Shown: positions 1 to 7,622, counted from the stretch's first letter. The stretch is DNA of 16,271 nt from an uncultured Bdellovibrio sp. (GCF_946478835.1 NZ_CAMLDV010000076.1:1-16271); one strand, 5' to 3'. The notes: generated from the letters alone by a model not told the origin. Numbers and translations: made by a program.

Positions 1-3
1 CGC

Positions 4-399
4 ATGGGACAAATCAACAAACAAAAAGTTTTCTTCGCCACCTACGATCAAGTGTGGAGAGCCGCTCACGCTGTTCTTAAATATCCTATCGCTCAAGAAA
101 ATCAGGACACTGGTGTTATCGAAACCGAATACATCAAAGGAATCGACGGCTGGCTTCCACCGAATGAACAACGCCCGCCTTCAAGTGGCATCCGCTACAA
201 ACTGACATTGACGTTTGCCAAAGGAAAAACCGAAGGCCGCGAATCTGTGCGTGTGACGGTTGATAAGCGAATGGAAATTTTAAGAGATTTCTTTTCTGAA
301 CCAGAAACCATGGAATCCGATGGCCTTGAAGAGAAGATTATTTTCTATCGCATTGAACGAGAGCTTGTGATCAACGACGCTCTTAAACGCGCCAACTAA
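4..399 (+). CDS. Conserved hypothetical protein, possibly 5'-truncated by the window edge
   Basis: This ORF gives 131 residues from the first ATG and ends in TAA. The frame is open to the left edge and no SD can be seen, so the real start may lie outside the window and the visible part may be the C-terminal domain of a longer, perhaps secreted, protein. The soluble sequence has an alpha/beta pattern with a segment FFATYDQVWRAAHAVLKYP near residues 10-28, followed by a stretch ending in GVIETEYIKG. This arrangement recalls the BamC/DUF3576-type envelope lipoprotein domain, but the resemblance is only by eye. It converges on the copper-linked barrel gene with 3 nt between the stop codons. That it is a real gene is likely; its function is unknown. 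Confidence 0.6.
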   Translation: MGQINKQKVFFATYDQVWRAAHAVLKYPIAQENQDTGVIETEYIKGIDGWLPPNEQRPPSSGIRYKLTLTFAKGKTEGRESVRVTVDKRMEILRDFFSEPETMESDGLEEKIIFYRIERELVINDALKRAN

Positions 400-402
400 T
401 AT

Positions 403-1692
403 TTATTTCTCAGGATGCATTTTCATTCCACTGATTTGAAGGAAGATCTTGCCAGCCCAAGGATCATTTCCGTAAGCTTCCGTCAAAGTATTGGAAATAA
501 AGTATTTTGACACCGAGACACCCGCTTGAAAATCCATATTCGCAAATGAAACTAAGTGATGGCTGTAGCCAAGCGTCGCCTCCGTGATCCACTCCGGATG
601 AGCAAGATCATCGGCGCTGACCGCCAGTTGACCAGGAGTTCTTTGCAAAACTTCGATTCGTCCCCAGATCGTCATGGGTTTTCGAAAGAAAGCGAATTCT
701 TCCAGAAACGAAGTAAGATCCGGGATAAGATCGTAATTCTCAACCCGACCATAAATAAACGTATTGTAGCCTTTCCAATAATCCGTTACCTGCCATTCGT
801 TATATAAAGAAACAGAGTAGCGACGATAAAATTTAATTTGCTCTTCATCTGGCTCTGGCTGATGGACATAAGCAAACGAAACCAATCCCAACATTTTTTC
901 GCTCAACTGATAACCGATGCGGGCGGCCCCAGAATCAAGTGCTCCTAATTTAAGTTCGACAACGTCAGGCTCTGGCTCTGTCCCGTGAAACGCTGAAACC
1001 TCCAATGACGTTTTTTCTTTATACAACTCGGCTCCTAAAACAGTGCTCGAAATATGCCCCACATCTTGTCCAACGTGATGCCCTAGTGGAGCATCCGGAT
1101 TTACCATTCCCGTATTTCTGTGCATAAATGCAATCGGCCCCTCGGTCGTTTGTCCTCGAGGAGAAAAAAAGATTTTGAGGCGGTCCTTGGAATTATCATC
1201 CCATCTATAAGTATCACTCAATGTCAGTCCCATGACCGGAGAAGAATGCGGATGTTGAGCATCAATATACGGCTCTCCATCCGAATTTTTCTCTCCAATT
1301 TGAAAGAGCTCCGGATATCCTTCTTTCGGGAATGTCCATTTTTCAAAAGTAAGCATTAAGTTGATTCCGAAAGTGTGGGAAGATTTGTTGTTCTTTTGAT
1401 AATCGAACATCAGCATGTTCGGTGCCGCGAATTTATCCTCCCCCCTTGGGCCTTCTTGACTGATCCCGACAAGAAATAAATTGCCGTGAGTCATTAAACT
1501 TCCAAATTCTTTTTCACCCGTAGGAGCCACCAAACACATTCCCGTCAGGAGATCGAGAGACTCATTCGGAGAAGCGCAGAATAACGAAGACATATGCGAT
1601 TGCTCCATCATCCCCATTTCGTGGTGAGTTTCTTCGGCCAAGACTCTCTTCGTGATGAACGCGAAAATAATAAGAAAGATCAAACAGCGCAT
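403..1692 (-). CDS. Predicted outer-membrane beta-barrel protein of the DxQHPH family, linked to copper ATPase
   Basis: The start is placed at the ATG at 1692 (429 residues) because a signal peptide begins there (MRCLIFLIIFAFITKRVLA, cleavage near residue 19) and AGAGG lies 7 nt upstream; the frame stays open to 1824 but those codons encode nothing resembling a leader. The mature protein begins with a His/Met-rich stretch (HHEMGMM, EQSHM). Conserved blocks are DAQHPH (144-149), AFMHR (188-192) and APLGHH (201-206), followed by alternating aromatic strands typical of a porin-like barrel. From memory, proteins with DRQHPHD, VAFMHRP and APLGHH blocks are common, uncharacterised neighbours of metal-efflux genes. 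It is divergent from the Cu+ ATPase at 1830. A role in copper handling at the outer membrane is inferred from context and from the His/Met content. Its SD lies in a hairpin (see 1698-1713). Confidence 0.8.
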   Translation of the reverse strand: MRCLIFLIIFAFITKRVLAEETHHEMGMMEQSHMSSLFCASPNESLDLLTGMCLVAPTGEKEFGSLMTHGNLFLVGISQEGPRGEDKFAAPNMLMFDYQKNNKSSHTFGINLMLTFEKWTFPKEGYPELFQIGEKNSDGEPYIDAQHPHSSPVMGLTLSDTYRWDDNSKDRLKIFFSPRGQTTEGPIAFMHRNTGMVNPDAPLGHHVGQDVGHISSTVLGAELYKEKTSLEVSAFHGTEPEPDVVELKLGALDSGAARIGYQLSEKMLGLVSFAYVHQPEPDEEQIKFYRRYSVSLYNEWQVTDYWKGYNTFIYGRVENYDLIPDLTSFLEEFAFFRKPMTIWGRIEVLQRTPGQLAVSADDLAHPEWITEATLGYSHHLVSFANMDFQAGVSVSKYFISNTLTEAYGNDPWAGKIFLQISGMKMHPEK

Positions 1693-1829
1693 ATCTTTTC
1701 CTCTGACGAGGAAGTATCTCATGATCACTAGGAGGTTCGCAGCGGGACCTGAGCTGATTGCCAAAATACCGATTGGACACCTTGAACAAAAATGGTGCAA
1801 AATAGAATCGTATTTAAGGAGCAAAGTTT
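1693..1829. promoter_or_regulatory. Divergent promoter region of the copper module
   Basis: This 137-bp gap separates the barrel gene (minus strand) from the ATPase gene (plus strand). For the ATPase, a candidate promoter is TTGAAC (1782-1787) with TAGAAT (1803-1808), but the spacer is only 15 bp; the SD AAGGAG (1816-1821) is 8 nt before the ATG. CACC (1778-1781) and GGTG (1794-1797) form a short inverted repeat straddling the -35 element and could be half-sites for a regulator. No clear CueR, CsoR or CopY operator is visible. No convincing promoter for the minus-strand gene was found. Confidence 0.45.
1698..1713 (-). promoter_or_regulatory. Hairpin that buries the ribosome binding site of the barrel gene
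   Basis: On the minus-strand mRNA, TTCCTC, the loop GTCA and GAGGAA form a perfect 6-bp stem with a 4-nt loop, with a possible extra G-U pair at the base. The 3' arm contains the AGAGGA that serves as SD for the ATG at 1692, so when folded the stem would block ribosome access. The element is seen directly; regulation of translation by it is inference. Confidence 0.5.
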
Positions 1830-4052
1830 ATGGCGGATCACAATCATCATGCACATCACCCACATCATGATCATGATCATGATCATCAGCAAGCACCCGC
1901 TATTGAGGATAAGCGCATTTACACTTGCCCTATGCACCCGGAAGTTAGACAAGTCGGACCTGGCAATTGCCCTAAATGTGGCATGACTCTGGAACCAGTA
2001 GAAGTCAGCGTTGAAGAAACTGAAAATCTCGAGCTGACGAATTTCACTTACCGCTTGAAAGTCTGCACGATTCTGACAGCTCCCCTTCTTCTTTTGGCCA
2101 TGTCCGATTTAATTCCAGGACAACCTATTCAGATGAATCTTCCGCATTGGCTTTACGCCGGAGTTCAACTGCTTCTTGCCACACCCGTTGTTCTTTGGGG
2201 AGGCTATCCATTTTTTCATCGCGGATGGCTTTCGATTAAAACGTGGAACTTGAATATGTTCACGCTGATTGCCATTGGAACAGGCGTTGCTTACGTCTTT
2301 AGCGTGATTGCGACTTTCTTCCCATCTATCTTTCCGGAAAGCATGCTCGCACACGGTGGACAAGTGCCACTCTATTTTGAAGCAGCCGCTGTCATCACAA
2401 CACTGGTACTTTTAGGACAAGTTCTCGAGCTGCGAGCAAGAAATCAGACAGGAAATGCCATCAAGGCTCTTCTGGGTTTGGCTGCCAAAACGGCCCGACG
2501 AATCAAATCCGACGGCACGGAAGAAGATGTTCCGATTGATGCCATTCACCCAGGTGATCTTTTGCGAGTTCGCCCCGGAGAAAAAGTCCCCACCGATGGT
2601 GACGTCACCGAAGGCAGATCGGTTATTGATGAATCAATGATTTCAGGAGAACCCATCCCCGTTGAAAAAGAAGTTGGCGATAAAGTCACAGGAGCCACGG
2701 TCAACGCGACAGGTTCTTTCGTGATGAGAGCCACCAAAGTGGGTGCTGATACGCTTCTTTCACAAATCGTAAAAATGGTATCACAAGCGCAGCGAAGCCG
2801 TGCTCCGATTCAAAAACTTGCTGATACGGTCTCTTCATACTTTGTTCCCGCTGTGGTTTTAATCGCCTTCATCACGGGACTTGTCTGGTATTTCATTGGG
2901 CCTGATCCAAAACTAACTCACGCCATTATCAACGCTGTCGCTGTACTAATTATTGCGTGTCCTTGTGCTCTGGGCCTTGCAACTCCGATGTCGATCATGG
3001 TGGGAACTGGCAAAGGGGCCACTCACGGAGTTTTAATTAAAAATGCAGAAGCTCTAGAACATCTTGAAAAAATAACGACTCTTGTCGTTGATAAAACTGG
3101 AACTCTTACTCTGGGAAAACCAAAACTTTCGGAAGTGAAAGTGCTTGGTGATTTCAAGGAAACCGAAGTTCTTTCATTTGCGGCATCACTTGAAAAATCA
3201 AGCGAGCATCCTTTAGCCGAAGCCATTGTCTTAGGAGCTAAGGAGCGTGGTGCCCCTATCGTAAACGTGGATGACTTCGATTCTGTCACCGGCATGGGTG
3301 TAAAAGGAAAAGTCTCTGAAAGAAGTGTCCTTATTGGCAACAGACGTTTGATGGAAACAAATGGCATTGCCTCCTCTGAGTTAATTCAGATTGCCAAAGA
3401 TCTGCAGGCAAACGGTCAAGGAGCCATGTTGGTCGCCATTGATGGAAAACCTGCAGGCGTGATTTCGGTGAAAGATCCGATCAAGACCTCTTCCAAACCT
3501 GCTATCAAATATTTCCACGATCGAGGAGTTGAAGTTGTTATGCTCACAGGCGACAACCCCAACACCGCAAATGCCGTGGCCCGCGAACTTGGAATTGACC
3601 GAGTTGAAGCCGAGGTTCTGCCTCACCAAAAAGGCGAAATTGTAAAGAGGCTCCAAGATCAAGGAAAACGAGTTGCTATGGCTGGTGACGGAATCAATGA
3701 TGCCCCAGCTCTTGCCCAGGCTCACATTGGGATTGCGATGGGAACTGGAACTGATGTCGCTATTGAAAGTGCGGGAGTCACACTTCTCAAAGGAGACCTT
3801 TCGGGAATCGTACGCGCCCACAAACTAAGTCAAGCTACGATGAAAAATATTAGGCAAAATCTTGTTTTTGCTTTTGGTTATAACACTCTTGGGGTTCCGA
3901 TCGCGGCGGGAGTTCTTTATCCTTTCTTCGGTCTGCTTTTAAGTCCGATGATCGCAAGCCTTGCGATGAGCTTAAGTTCTGTTTCCGTGATCGGGAACTC
4001 CTTAAGACTTCGATCTATCGACCTAGATAAGGACGACACGACAATTATTTAG
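1830..4052 (+). CDS. copA: Cu+-exporting P1B-type ATPase with His-rich N-terminus and HMBD domain
   Basis: This 740-residue inner-membrane pump uses ATP to export Cu+ (possibly Ag+) from the cytoplasm. A His/Asp-rich tail (residues 4-20) is followed by a heavy-metal-binding domain, YTCPMHPEV to CPKCGM (31-52); the usual GMxCxxC HMA domain is absent. Diagnostic P-type sites are all intact: SGE (272-274) in the actuator, the CPC transport motif (377-379), phosphorylated Asp421 in DKTGT, the HP dipeptide (460-461), TGDN (573-576) and GDGIND (619-624). YN (684-685) and MSLSS (713-717) in the last two helices are the P1B-1 copper signature. The start at 1830 is supported by AAGGAG 8 nt upstream. 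It is divergent from an outer-membrane protein gene and overlaps the EF-hand lipoprotein gene tail to tail by 8 nt. No copper regulator gene is adjacent. Confidence 0.96.
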   Translation: MADHNHHAHHPHHDHDHDHQQAPAIEDKRIYTCPMHPEVRQVGPGNCPKCGMTLEPVEVSVEETENLELTNFTYRLKVCTILTAPLLLLAMSDLIPGQPIQMNLPHWLYAGVQLLLATPVVLWGGYPFFHRGWLSIKTWNLNMFTLIAIGTGVAYVFSVIATFFPSIFPESMLAHGGQVPLYFEAAAVITTLVLLGQVLELRARNQTGNAIKALLGLAAKTARRIKSDGTEEDVPIDAIHPGDLLRVRPGEKVPTDGDVTEGRSVIDESMISGEPIPVEKEVGDKVTGATVNATGSFVMRATKVGADTLLSQIVKMVSQAQRSRAPIQKLADTVSSYFVPAVVLIAFITGLVWYFIGPDPKLTHAIINAVAVLIIACPCALGLATPMSIMVGTGKGATHGVLIKNAEALEHLEKITTLVVDKTGTLTLGKPKLSEVKVLGDFKETEVLSFAASLEKSSEHPLAEAIVLGAKERGAPIVNVDDFDSVTGMGVKGKVSERSVLIGNRRLMETNGIASSELIQIAKDLQANGQGAMLVAIDGKPAGVISVKDPIKTSSKPAIKYFHDRGVEVVMLTGDNPNTANAVARELGIDRVEAEVLPHQKGEIVKRLQDQGKRVAMAGDGINDAPALAQAHIGIAMGTGTDVAIESAGVTLLKGDLSGIVRAHKLSQATMKNIRQNLVFAFGYNTLGVPIAAGVLYPFFGLLLSPMIASLAMSLSSVSVIGNSLRLRSIDLDKDDTTII
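1866..1886 (+). repeat. Hexanucleotide tandem repeat CATGAT encoding alternating His-Asp
   Basis: Three copies of CATGAT plus a final CAT encode HDHDHDH in the N-terminal tail of the copper ATPase. The 20 bases 1867-1886 form a perfect palindrome and hold three GATC sites spaced 6 bp apart. Such a repeat could gain or lose His-Asp units by slippage without breaking the frame. Confidence 0.75.
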
Positions 4053-4308
4053 CTCTTTTCAACAAGTCTTCTTCTTCGATTCTTTTATCGCCGTTCACAT
4101 CAAAGGACTTCCAATACTCAACACAACGAGGATCCGGTTTTAATTCCGAGAACTCAACAACTCCATCGCCATTCTTATCTGAATCCTTAAAAAGCTCATA
4201 AGGAGTTCCGCACTTTACCGTGTCAAATTCAGAAGATGATTTCGACTGCGTGGCGCATCCACAAAGACCGGTAATTAAAACAAAGATAGAAAAAAACTTA
4301 TTGCACAT
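4045..4308 (-). CDS. Small EF-hand lipoprotein
   Basis: This is an 87-residue predicted lipoprotein. The signal peptide ends in a lipobox LCGC with the lipidated Cys at residue 18, so the protein should be anchored in the envelope and face the periplasm or surface. Two EF-hand loops follow: D44-N46-D48-G49-V51-E55, a close match to the DxDxDGxIxxxE pattern, and D70-N72-D74-K75-I77-D81, which has Lys in place of the usual Gly and Asp at position 12. It probably binds Ca2+, at least in the first loop. GAGG lies 8 nt before the ATG. It follows the gene at 4323-5333 by 14 nt on the same strand, so the two are likely cotranscribed. It overlaps the copper ATPase gene by 8 nt, tail to tail. Its physiological role is unknown. 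Confidence 0.88.
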   Translation of the reverse strand: MCNKFFSIFVLITGLCGCATQSKSSSEFDTVKCGTPYELFKDSDKNGDGVVEFSELKPDPRCVEYWKSFDVNGDKRIEEEDLLKRAK

Positions 4309-4322
4309 ACAATAACCTCAAC

Positions 4323-5333
4323 CTAGTACAACACGACTTCTAAAGAGCCTGCTAAATAAAGAATCGTCACGGAAGCTTCGGGCTTTCCGATCATTCCGTA
4401 CGTATCTAAAAGAGTCGCTCCACAGTAAGAAAAATAAATCTGCCCCAAAGAGTTACTTTCTAATTTCTGCTTAATCCAATCTTCAAGCACCACCATCCAA
4501 GGATCTTTACGCAACGAAGAACACTTCGCCGTATCCGGAGTTAAAATATAAATGATGGCATTGCGAGTTCCTGAGTTGTAACCAAGAGCCAACGCTGCGT
4601 TTCGCGGAAACTTAATTCCTTCTGGAATGGAAAGCTTTTTTCTCCAATGAGATTCGGTTGCAGCCGTTAACTTCTGAGCCCGCTCTGCCGTCACAGGAAG
4701 CGCCGAGAGATAAACAGATCTAATCCCCGGAGACTTTGGATCTTGGGAAAGTAAAATAGTTCCTGTCGCCACGTCGCGCTCTTTGCCTGGAGCGTAAGCT
4801 CCGAGCATAAATGCAGCTTCTGAACCTTCACAAATATTTGTACACCGTTCAAATGGCAAAGGTTCAAGATCGCCAAGAAGTGATTTCCAGATTTTTAAGC
4901 TTGCGACCAAATCATTGCGACAAACATTTTTGCATTGTTCAGAAGACTTCAATGTTTGACGAACCAATCGCACCGGACGGCTTTGTTTTTCAACTGTCGC
5001 AACTCCCGAAAATTCATTTTCGCCTTCTCGACGAAGCTCCACTTCAAAGCCTTGTGTTTTTTCGTCCTCTTTACCGCCAGGTTTTATCGTCAGGCGATTG
5101 TCCATTAAGCGAACCGGAAATGCCGAACCATTGACCGTTGCACGAAATGTGTCAGCACTGCCTCCTTTAGTAAAAACAAAATCACCAATCACGCGGTTCT
5201 TGTCTTTGCCGGAGCCCTTGTTCTCCTTTACCTCCAGCGTCCAATGTCCCTCGGTAATTGGTGTTGAGAAAGCCTCTGCCGCGAAGGCTTTAAAAGGAAT
5301 AACAAGATTTAGTAAAATAAAAATCGAAAGCAT
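4323..5333 (-). CDS. Secreted protein of unknown function with twin CX3C motifs
   Basis: The start is taken at the ATG at 5333 (336 residues) rather than an upstream TTG at 5354, because the signal peptide MLSIFILLNLVIPFKAFAA begins there and AAGG lies just upstream. The N-terminal part (about residues 20-125 of the mature region) is rich in beta strands. It is followed by C134-x3-C138, 25 residues, then C164-x3-C168, with further Cys in KCSS and SYCG near the C-terminus. The C-terminal half looks alpha/beta but was not assigned to a family. The cysteines suggest a disulfide-stabilised periplasmic or exported protein. It is the first gene of a probable two-gene unit with the EF-hand lipoprotein 14 nt downstream, and is divergent from the small secreted protein gene at 5394. 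Confidence 0.82.
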   Translation of the reverse strand: MLSIFILLNLVIPFKAFAAEAFSTPITEGHWTLEVKENKGSGKDKNRVIGDFVFTKGGSADTFRATVNGSAFPVRLMDNRLTIKPGGKEDEKTQGFEVELRREGENEFSGVATVEKQSRPVRLVRQTLKSSEQCKNVCRNDLVASLKIWKSLLGDLEPLPFERCTNICEGSEAAFMLGAYAPGKERDVATGTILLSQDPKSPGIRSVYLSALPVTAERAQKLTAATESHWRKKLSIPEGIKFPRNAALALGYNSGTRNAIIYILTPDTAKCSSLRKDPWMVVLEDWIKQKLESNSLGQIYFSYCGATLLDTYGMIGKPEASVTILYLAGSLEVVLY

Positions 5334-5393
5334 ATCTGCCTTTTCTTCAAACAATCTATTTGCAGTCCGTCTGTTCGTGATTATTATTGAAAC
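5334..5393. promoter_or_regulatory. Short divergent promoter region with a possible leaderless start
   Basis: Only 60 bp separate the two divergent secreted-protein genes. On the plus strand TATTAT (5382-5387) is a 5/6 match to a -10 element, with TTGCAG (5360-5365) 16 bp upstream as a weak -35. The -10 ends 6 nt before the ATG at 5394, and no SD is present, so transcription may begin at or next to the start codon. For the minus strand only the SD AAGG was identified. Confidence 0.4.
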
Positions 5394-5888
5394 ATGATCA
5401 ATTTAAAAATTGGAATCGTATTTTTTGTAAACCTTCTTGTTTCTTTATCTGCGTTCGCCGCAGCTAGAGAAATGACCATCTCTATAAAAAACAGAATGCC
5501 TGACGACCTGACAATCGTCGATTTTCGAGCCGCCGAAGGAGAATGGAAGAAAGCTCCTACTCGCGGTTACGTTATTAAGCCGGGCGAAACTCTTAAAATG
5601 TCTCTGGGCTCCAAAGATTTTATGGGAGGGGTTCGCGCGATCCTTACGCTGCACACTGAGGTCTTCGCAGGAGATGTCGTGTTTGAGAATCCTTATTTTG
5701 GCGCTAACACTTATAAAGTTGGAGATATGGGCGGATGCTTCCGCATTGGTGGTTCTGTCGTAAATGAAAGATCTAACGATGTTTTATTCGATATGGTCAC
5801 TTGGGGAGGCTATTGCGGCTGCCCGTACATTCACGCCAGACAAACCCCTTACTGCCAGGACCTAAAAAGATTGTTTCCACCAAATTAA
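5394..5888 (+). CDS. Small secreted beta-rich protein, possibly aegerolysin-like
   Basis: The 164-residue product has a clear Sec signal peptide (residues 1 to about 23, ending AFAA). The mature part is predicted to be all beta. The order of MTISIKNRM, GEW (49-51), IKPGE (61-65), DFMGG (75-79) and FENPYFGANTY (97-107) recalls aegerolysin or ET79-type beta-sandwich proteins, which bind membranes. This is a judgement by eye, and a different beta-sandwich fold is possible. Cysteines at 115, 141, 143 and 154 lie in the C-terminal part, which extends beyond the aegerolysin-like core, and could form two disulfides. No SD precedes the ATG. The stop codon is 3 nt from the stop of the convergent HEAT-repeat gene. 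Export is well supported; membrane binding is speculative. Confidence 0.8.
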   Translation: MINLKIGIVFFVNLLVSLSAFAAAREMTISIKNRMPDDLTIVDFRAAEGEWKKAPTRGYVIKPGETLKMSLGSKDFMGGVRAILTLHTEVFAGDVVFENPYFGANTYKVGDMGGCFRIGGSVVNERSNDVLFDMVTWGGYCGCPYIHARQTPYCQDLKRLFPPN

Positions 5889-5891
5889 GAA

Positions 5892-6626
5892 TTAAAGCTC
5901 GATCTTTTCTTTCTTAACGTAGTCTTTCCACATACCAACAAGAGCTGACTTGGTAACCTTGCCTTCACCGAGTTTCACACCTGTGAGCTTTTCAAGACCA
6001 CGAATAGCCGGGATATGAAGACGGTCGTCTTTATCAGATAACAATCCCGCAAAGATCTTCGTTTCACGATCTAAAGGTTTCTTCGCCAAAACTTCAACGA
6101 TCTGATGGCGGATCCAAAGACTTTGGGCGTTTTTAAAGTTGTACCCTTGATTGAGCTCTTCCCACAAAAGATCGCGAACATCGCCAGAAGAACTTTTCTC
6201 TAACACACCGACTGCCGCAGAACGAACAACCAAAGCTTTATCTTTAAGAAGTTTTTGCGCGAGTTTCTCCCCTTGCGATGGATTCACTTCGCTCAAGGCC
6301 ACAAGGGCTGCGTTACGCATGTACCAATATTTATGACTGGAAGCTTTTAAAAGATCCGGAGTCGATTTCTCACCGCGAGCCTCAGCTGCTGCCATCAAAG
6401 CGCGCCAGCGAATGTTCATGGGTTGTTCTTCATTAAATGCAACGGAGATAAAGTTTTGATAATACTTATCGCCCTGACCTTGAATAACCATGCGACGGTT
6501 TTCACTAGGAAGCTTAAGAACTTCCACCGCTGAAGTTAAAGTACTGGATGAAGGTTTAGCTCCGACTGCGAAAGCACTTGAAGATAATCCCGCAACTACA
6601 ACAGACGCCAGAATAACTTTATTCAT
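5892..6626 (-). CDS. Periplasmic HEAT-repeat protein
   Basis: The product has 244 residues: a signal peptide (MNKVILASVVVAGLSSSAFA) followed by helical repeats. Repeat-like units include RWRALMAAAEARGE, YMRNAALVALSEVN, VVRSAAVGVLEKSS and RLHIPAIRGLEKLTG, the pattern of HEAT/PBS-lyase-type solenoids that act as protein-binding scaffolds. No catalytic motif was seen. The gene begins 3 nt after the stop of the upstream membrane-anchored coiled-coil gene, and the SD is weak (AAAGAG), so translation probably depends on coupling to that gene. The shared operon suggests that the two proteins work together, perhaps with the HEAT solenoid in the periplasm. The gene converges on the small secreted-protein gene with a 3-nt gap. 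Confidence 0.88.
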   Translation of the reverse strand: MNKVILASVVVAGLSSSAFAVGAKPSSSTLTSAVEVLKLPSENRRMVIQGQGDKYYQNFISVAFNEEQPMNIRWRALMAAAEARGEKSTPDLLKASSHKYWYMRNAALVALSEVNPSQGEKLAQKLLKDKALVVRSAAVGVLEKSSSGDVRDLLWEELNQGYNFKNAQSLWIRHQIVEVLAKKPLDRETKIFAGLLSDKDDRLHIPAIRGLEKLTGVKLGEGKVTKSALVGMWKDYVKKEKIEL

Positions 6627-6629
6627 AGT

Positions 6630-7622
6630 CTAACTCTTTTTCGATACGAAGTTTTCAAACTCACTCATCAACTTATCTGATTCATCATTGCCCGCTTTAG
6701 CAGCTTCACTGCCGTCACCAGCTTTTTCAGCGGCTTTATCTAAAGCTTTTTGACCTTCAACAGCGGCAGCGAATTCTCTCATCAACTCATCATCGATCAA
6801 ATCAGATGAAGGTTCTTGTGCGGGAGCTTCGGCGGCGGCTGGAGCAGGTTCTTCTGCCGGAGCCGCTGCCACTTCAGGAGTTGGAGCTGGTTCCGGTTCT
6901 GGTGCGACTTCCACTTTTGGAGTTTCAGGAGCTGGCGCTGCCGCCGCTGCTGCTGGTTTTGCACCACCCGCTTTTAGAGCTTCTAACTCCTTTTTCAATT
7001 GATCGTTTTCTTCACGATAACGAGAAAGATCGGCGATGTCTTCACTGATGATTTCGTACTCAGCCAGACGCGCTTCCAAATCACGAACTTTGCCAGCAAG
7101 CTCATCATTGGCAGCAGAATTGGCACCACCTTCAGAAGCACCCGCTGCTGAAGCACCACCTGATGCCGCAGCTTCTTCTGCAGCCGTTAATGCTTCTTTT
7201 AATTGTTTTTGCAGAGTTTCAATTTTTTGATGGCTTTCAGTTAAAGACAAACGAAGCTGTGACACTTCCGCTGCAGATTCTCCCGACGCCGCCGCAGCAC
7301 CAGCTGCTTTCGAAGAAGACACTGATGATTTTTCCATTTCATCTAAGTCTACATCCACATCAAAATCTTCAGAGGCTCCACCGCCATTGCGTGATGCGGG
7401 CTTTCCCGATTGCGCTTGGTTGTCGAGAATCTTCTGCAATGTTTTTTCAAGTTGAGCCGCGTCGAGACCGTGGCCCAAATCTGAACCTCCCTCGCTGGAC
7501 TTTTTCGCAAAAAAACTGCGATACGCCAGGAAAAGAGAGAGAATAAGAACGAGCGCAACGAGGCCCTCGATGATGACGGTATTATGCTGATCCCAAAAGG
7601 AGAGAAATGTATCAAATGTCAC
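6630..7622 (-). CDS. Membrane-anchored coiled-coil protein with Ala/Pro/Glu-rich linker
   Basis: This 330-residue protein starts with GTG; no other in-frame start precedes the membrane segment, and AGGTGAG lies about 10 nt upstream. One transmembrane helix (about residues 15-38) is followed by basic residues, so the long tail is probably cytoplasmic. The tail contains an acidic patch (DVDVDLDEMEK, 88-98), two likely coiled coils (about 116-150 and 174-217), an Ala/Pro/Glu-rich linker (220-270), and two copies of a short motif at the C-terminus: DDELMREF (277-284) and SDKLMSEF (315-322). The architecture suggests a scaffold or polar-organising protein; no family was recognised. It is cotranscribed with the HEAT-repeat gene and divergent from pyrC. 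The low-complexity segments are Ala-rich and make long spurious frames on the other strand. Confidence 0.85.
   Translation of the reverse strand: MTFDTFLSFWDQHNTVIIEGLVALVLILSLFLAYRSFFAKKSSEGGSDLGHGLDAAQLEKTLQKILDNQAQSGKPASRNGGGASEDFDVDVDLDEMEKSSVSSSKAAGAAAASGESAAEVSQLRLSLTESHQKIETLQKQLKEALTAAEEAAASGGASAAGASEGGANSAANDELAGKVRDLEARLAEYEIISEDIADLSRYREENDQLKKELEALKAGGAKPAAAAAAPAPETPKVEVAPEPEPAPTPEVAAAPAEEPAPAAAEAPAQEPSSDLIDDELMREFAAAVEGQKALDKAAEKAGDGSEAAKAGNDESDKLMSEFENFVSKKS

Noticed and set aside
1778..1797. CACC/GGTG repeat as a CueR operator
   Set aside because: The arms are only 4 bp and lack the ACCTTCC-type sequence; it is listed only as a possible half-site pair within the regulatory gap.
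1693..1824. Extension of the barrel gene to an ATG at 1824
   Set aside because: The extra 44 codons would place the clear signal peptide internally, and the SD fits the ATG at 1692.
3381..3821. A 146-codon minus-strand frame inside the copper ATPase gene
   Set aside because: It lies opposite highly conserved ATPase motifs, has no SD or recognisable protein features, and is explained by the coding strand.
6806..7230. Plus-strand frames rich in Leu/Pro or Ala/Ser opposite the coiled-coil gene
   Set aside because: They arise from the GC-rich Ala/Pro/Glu repeats of the minus-strand gene and have no start signals.
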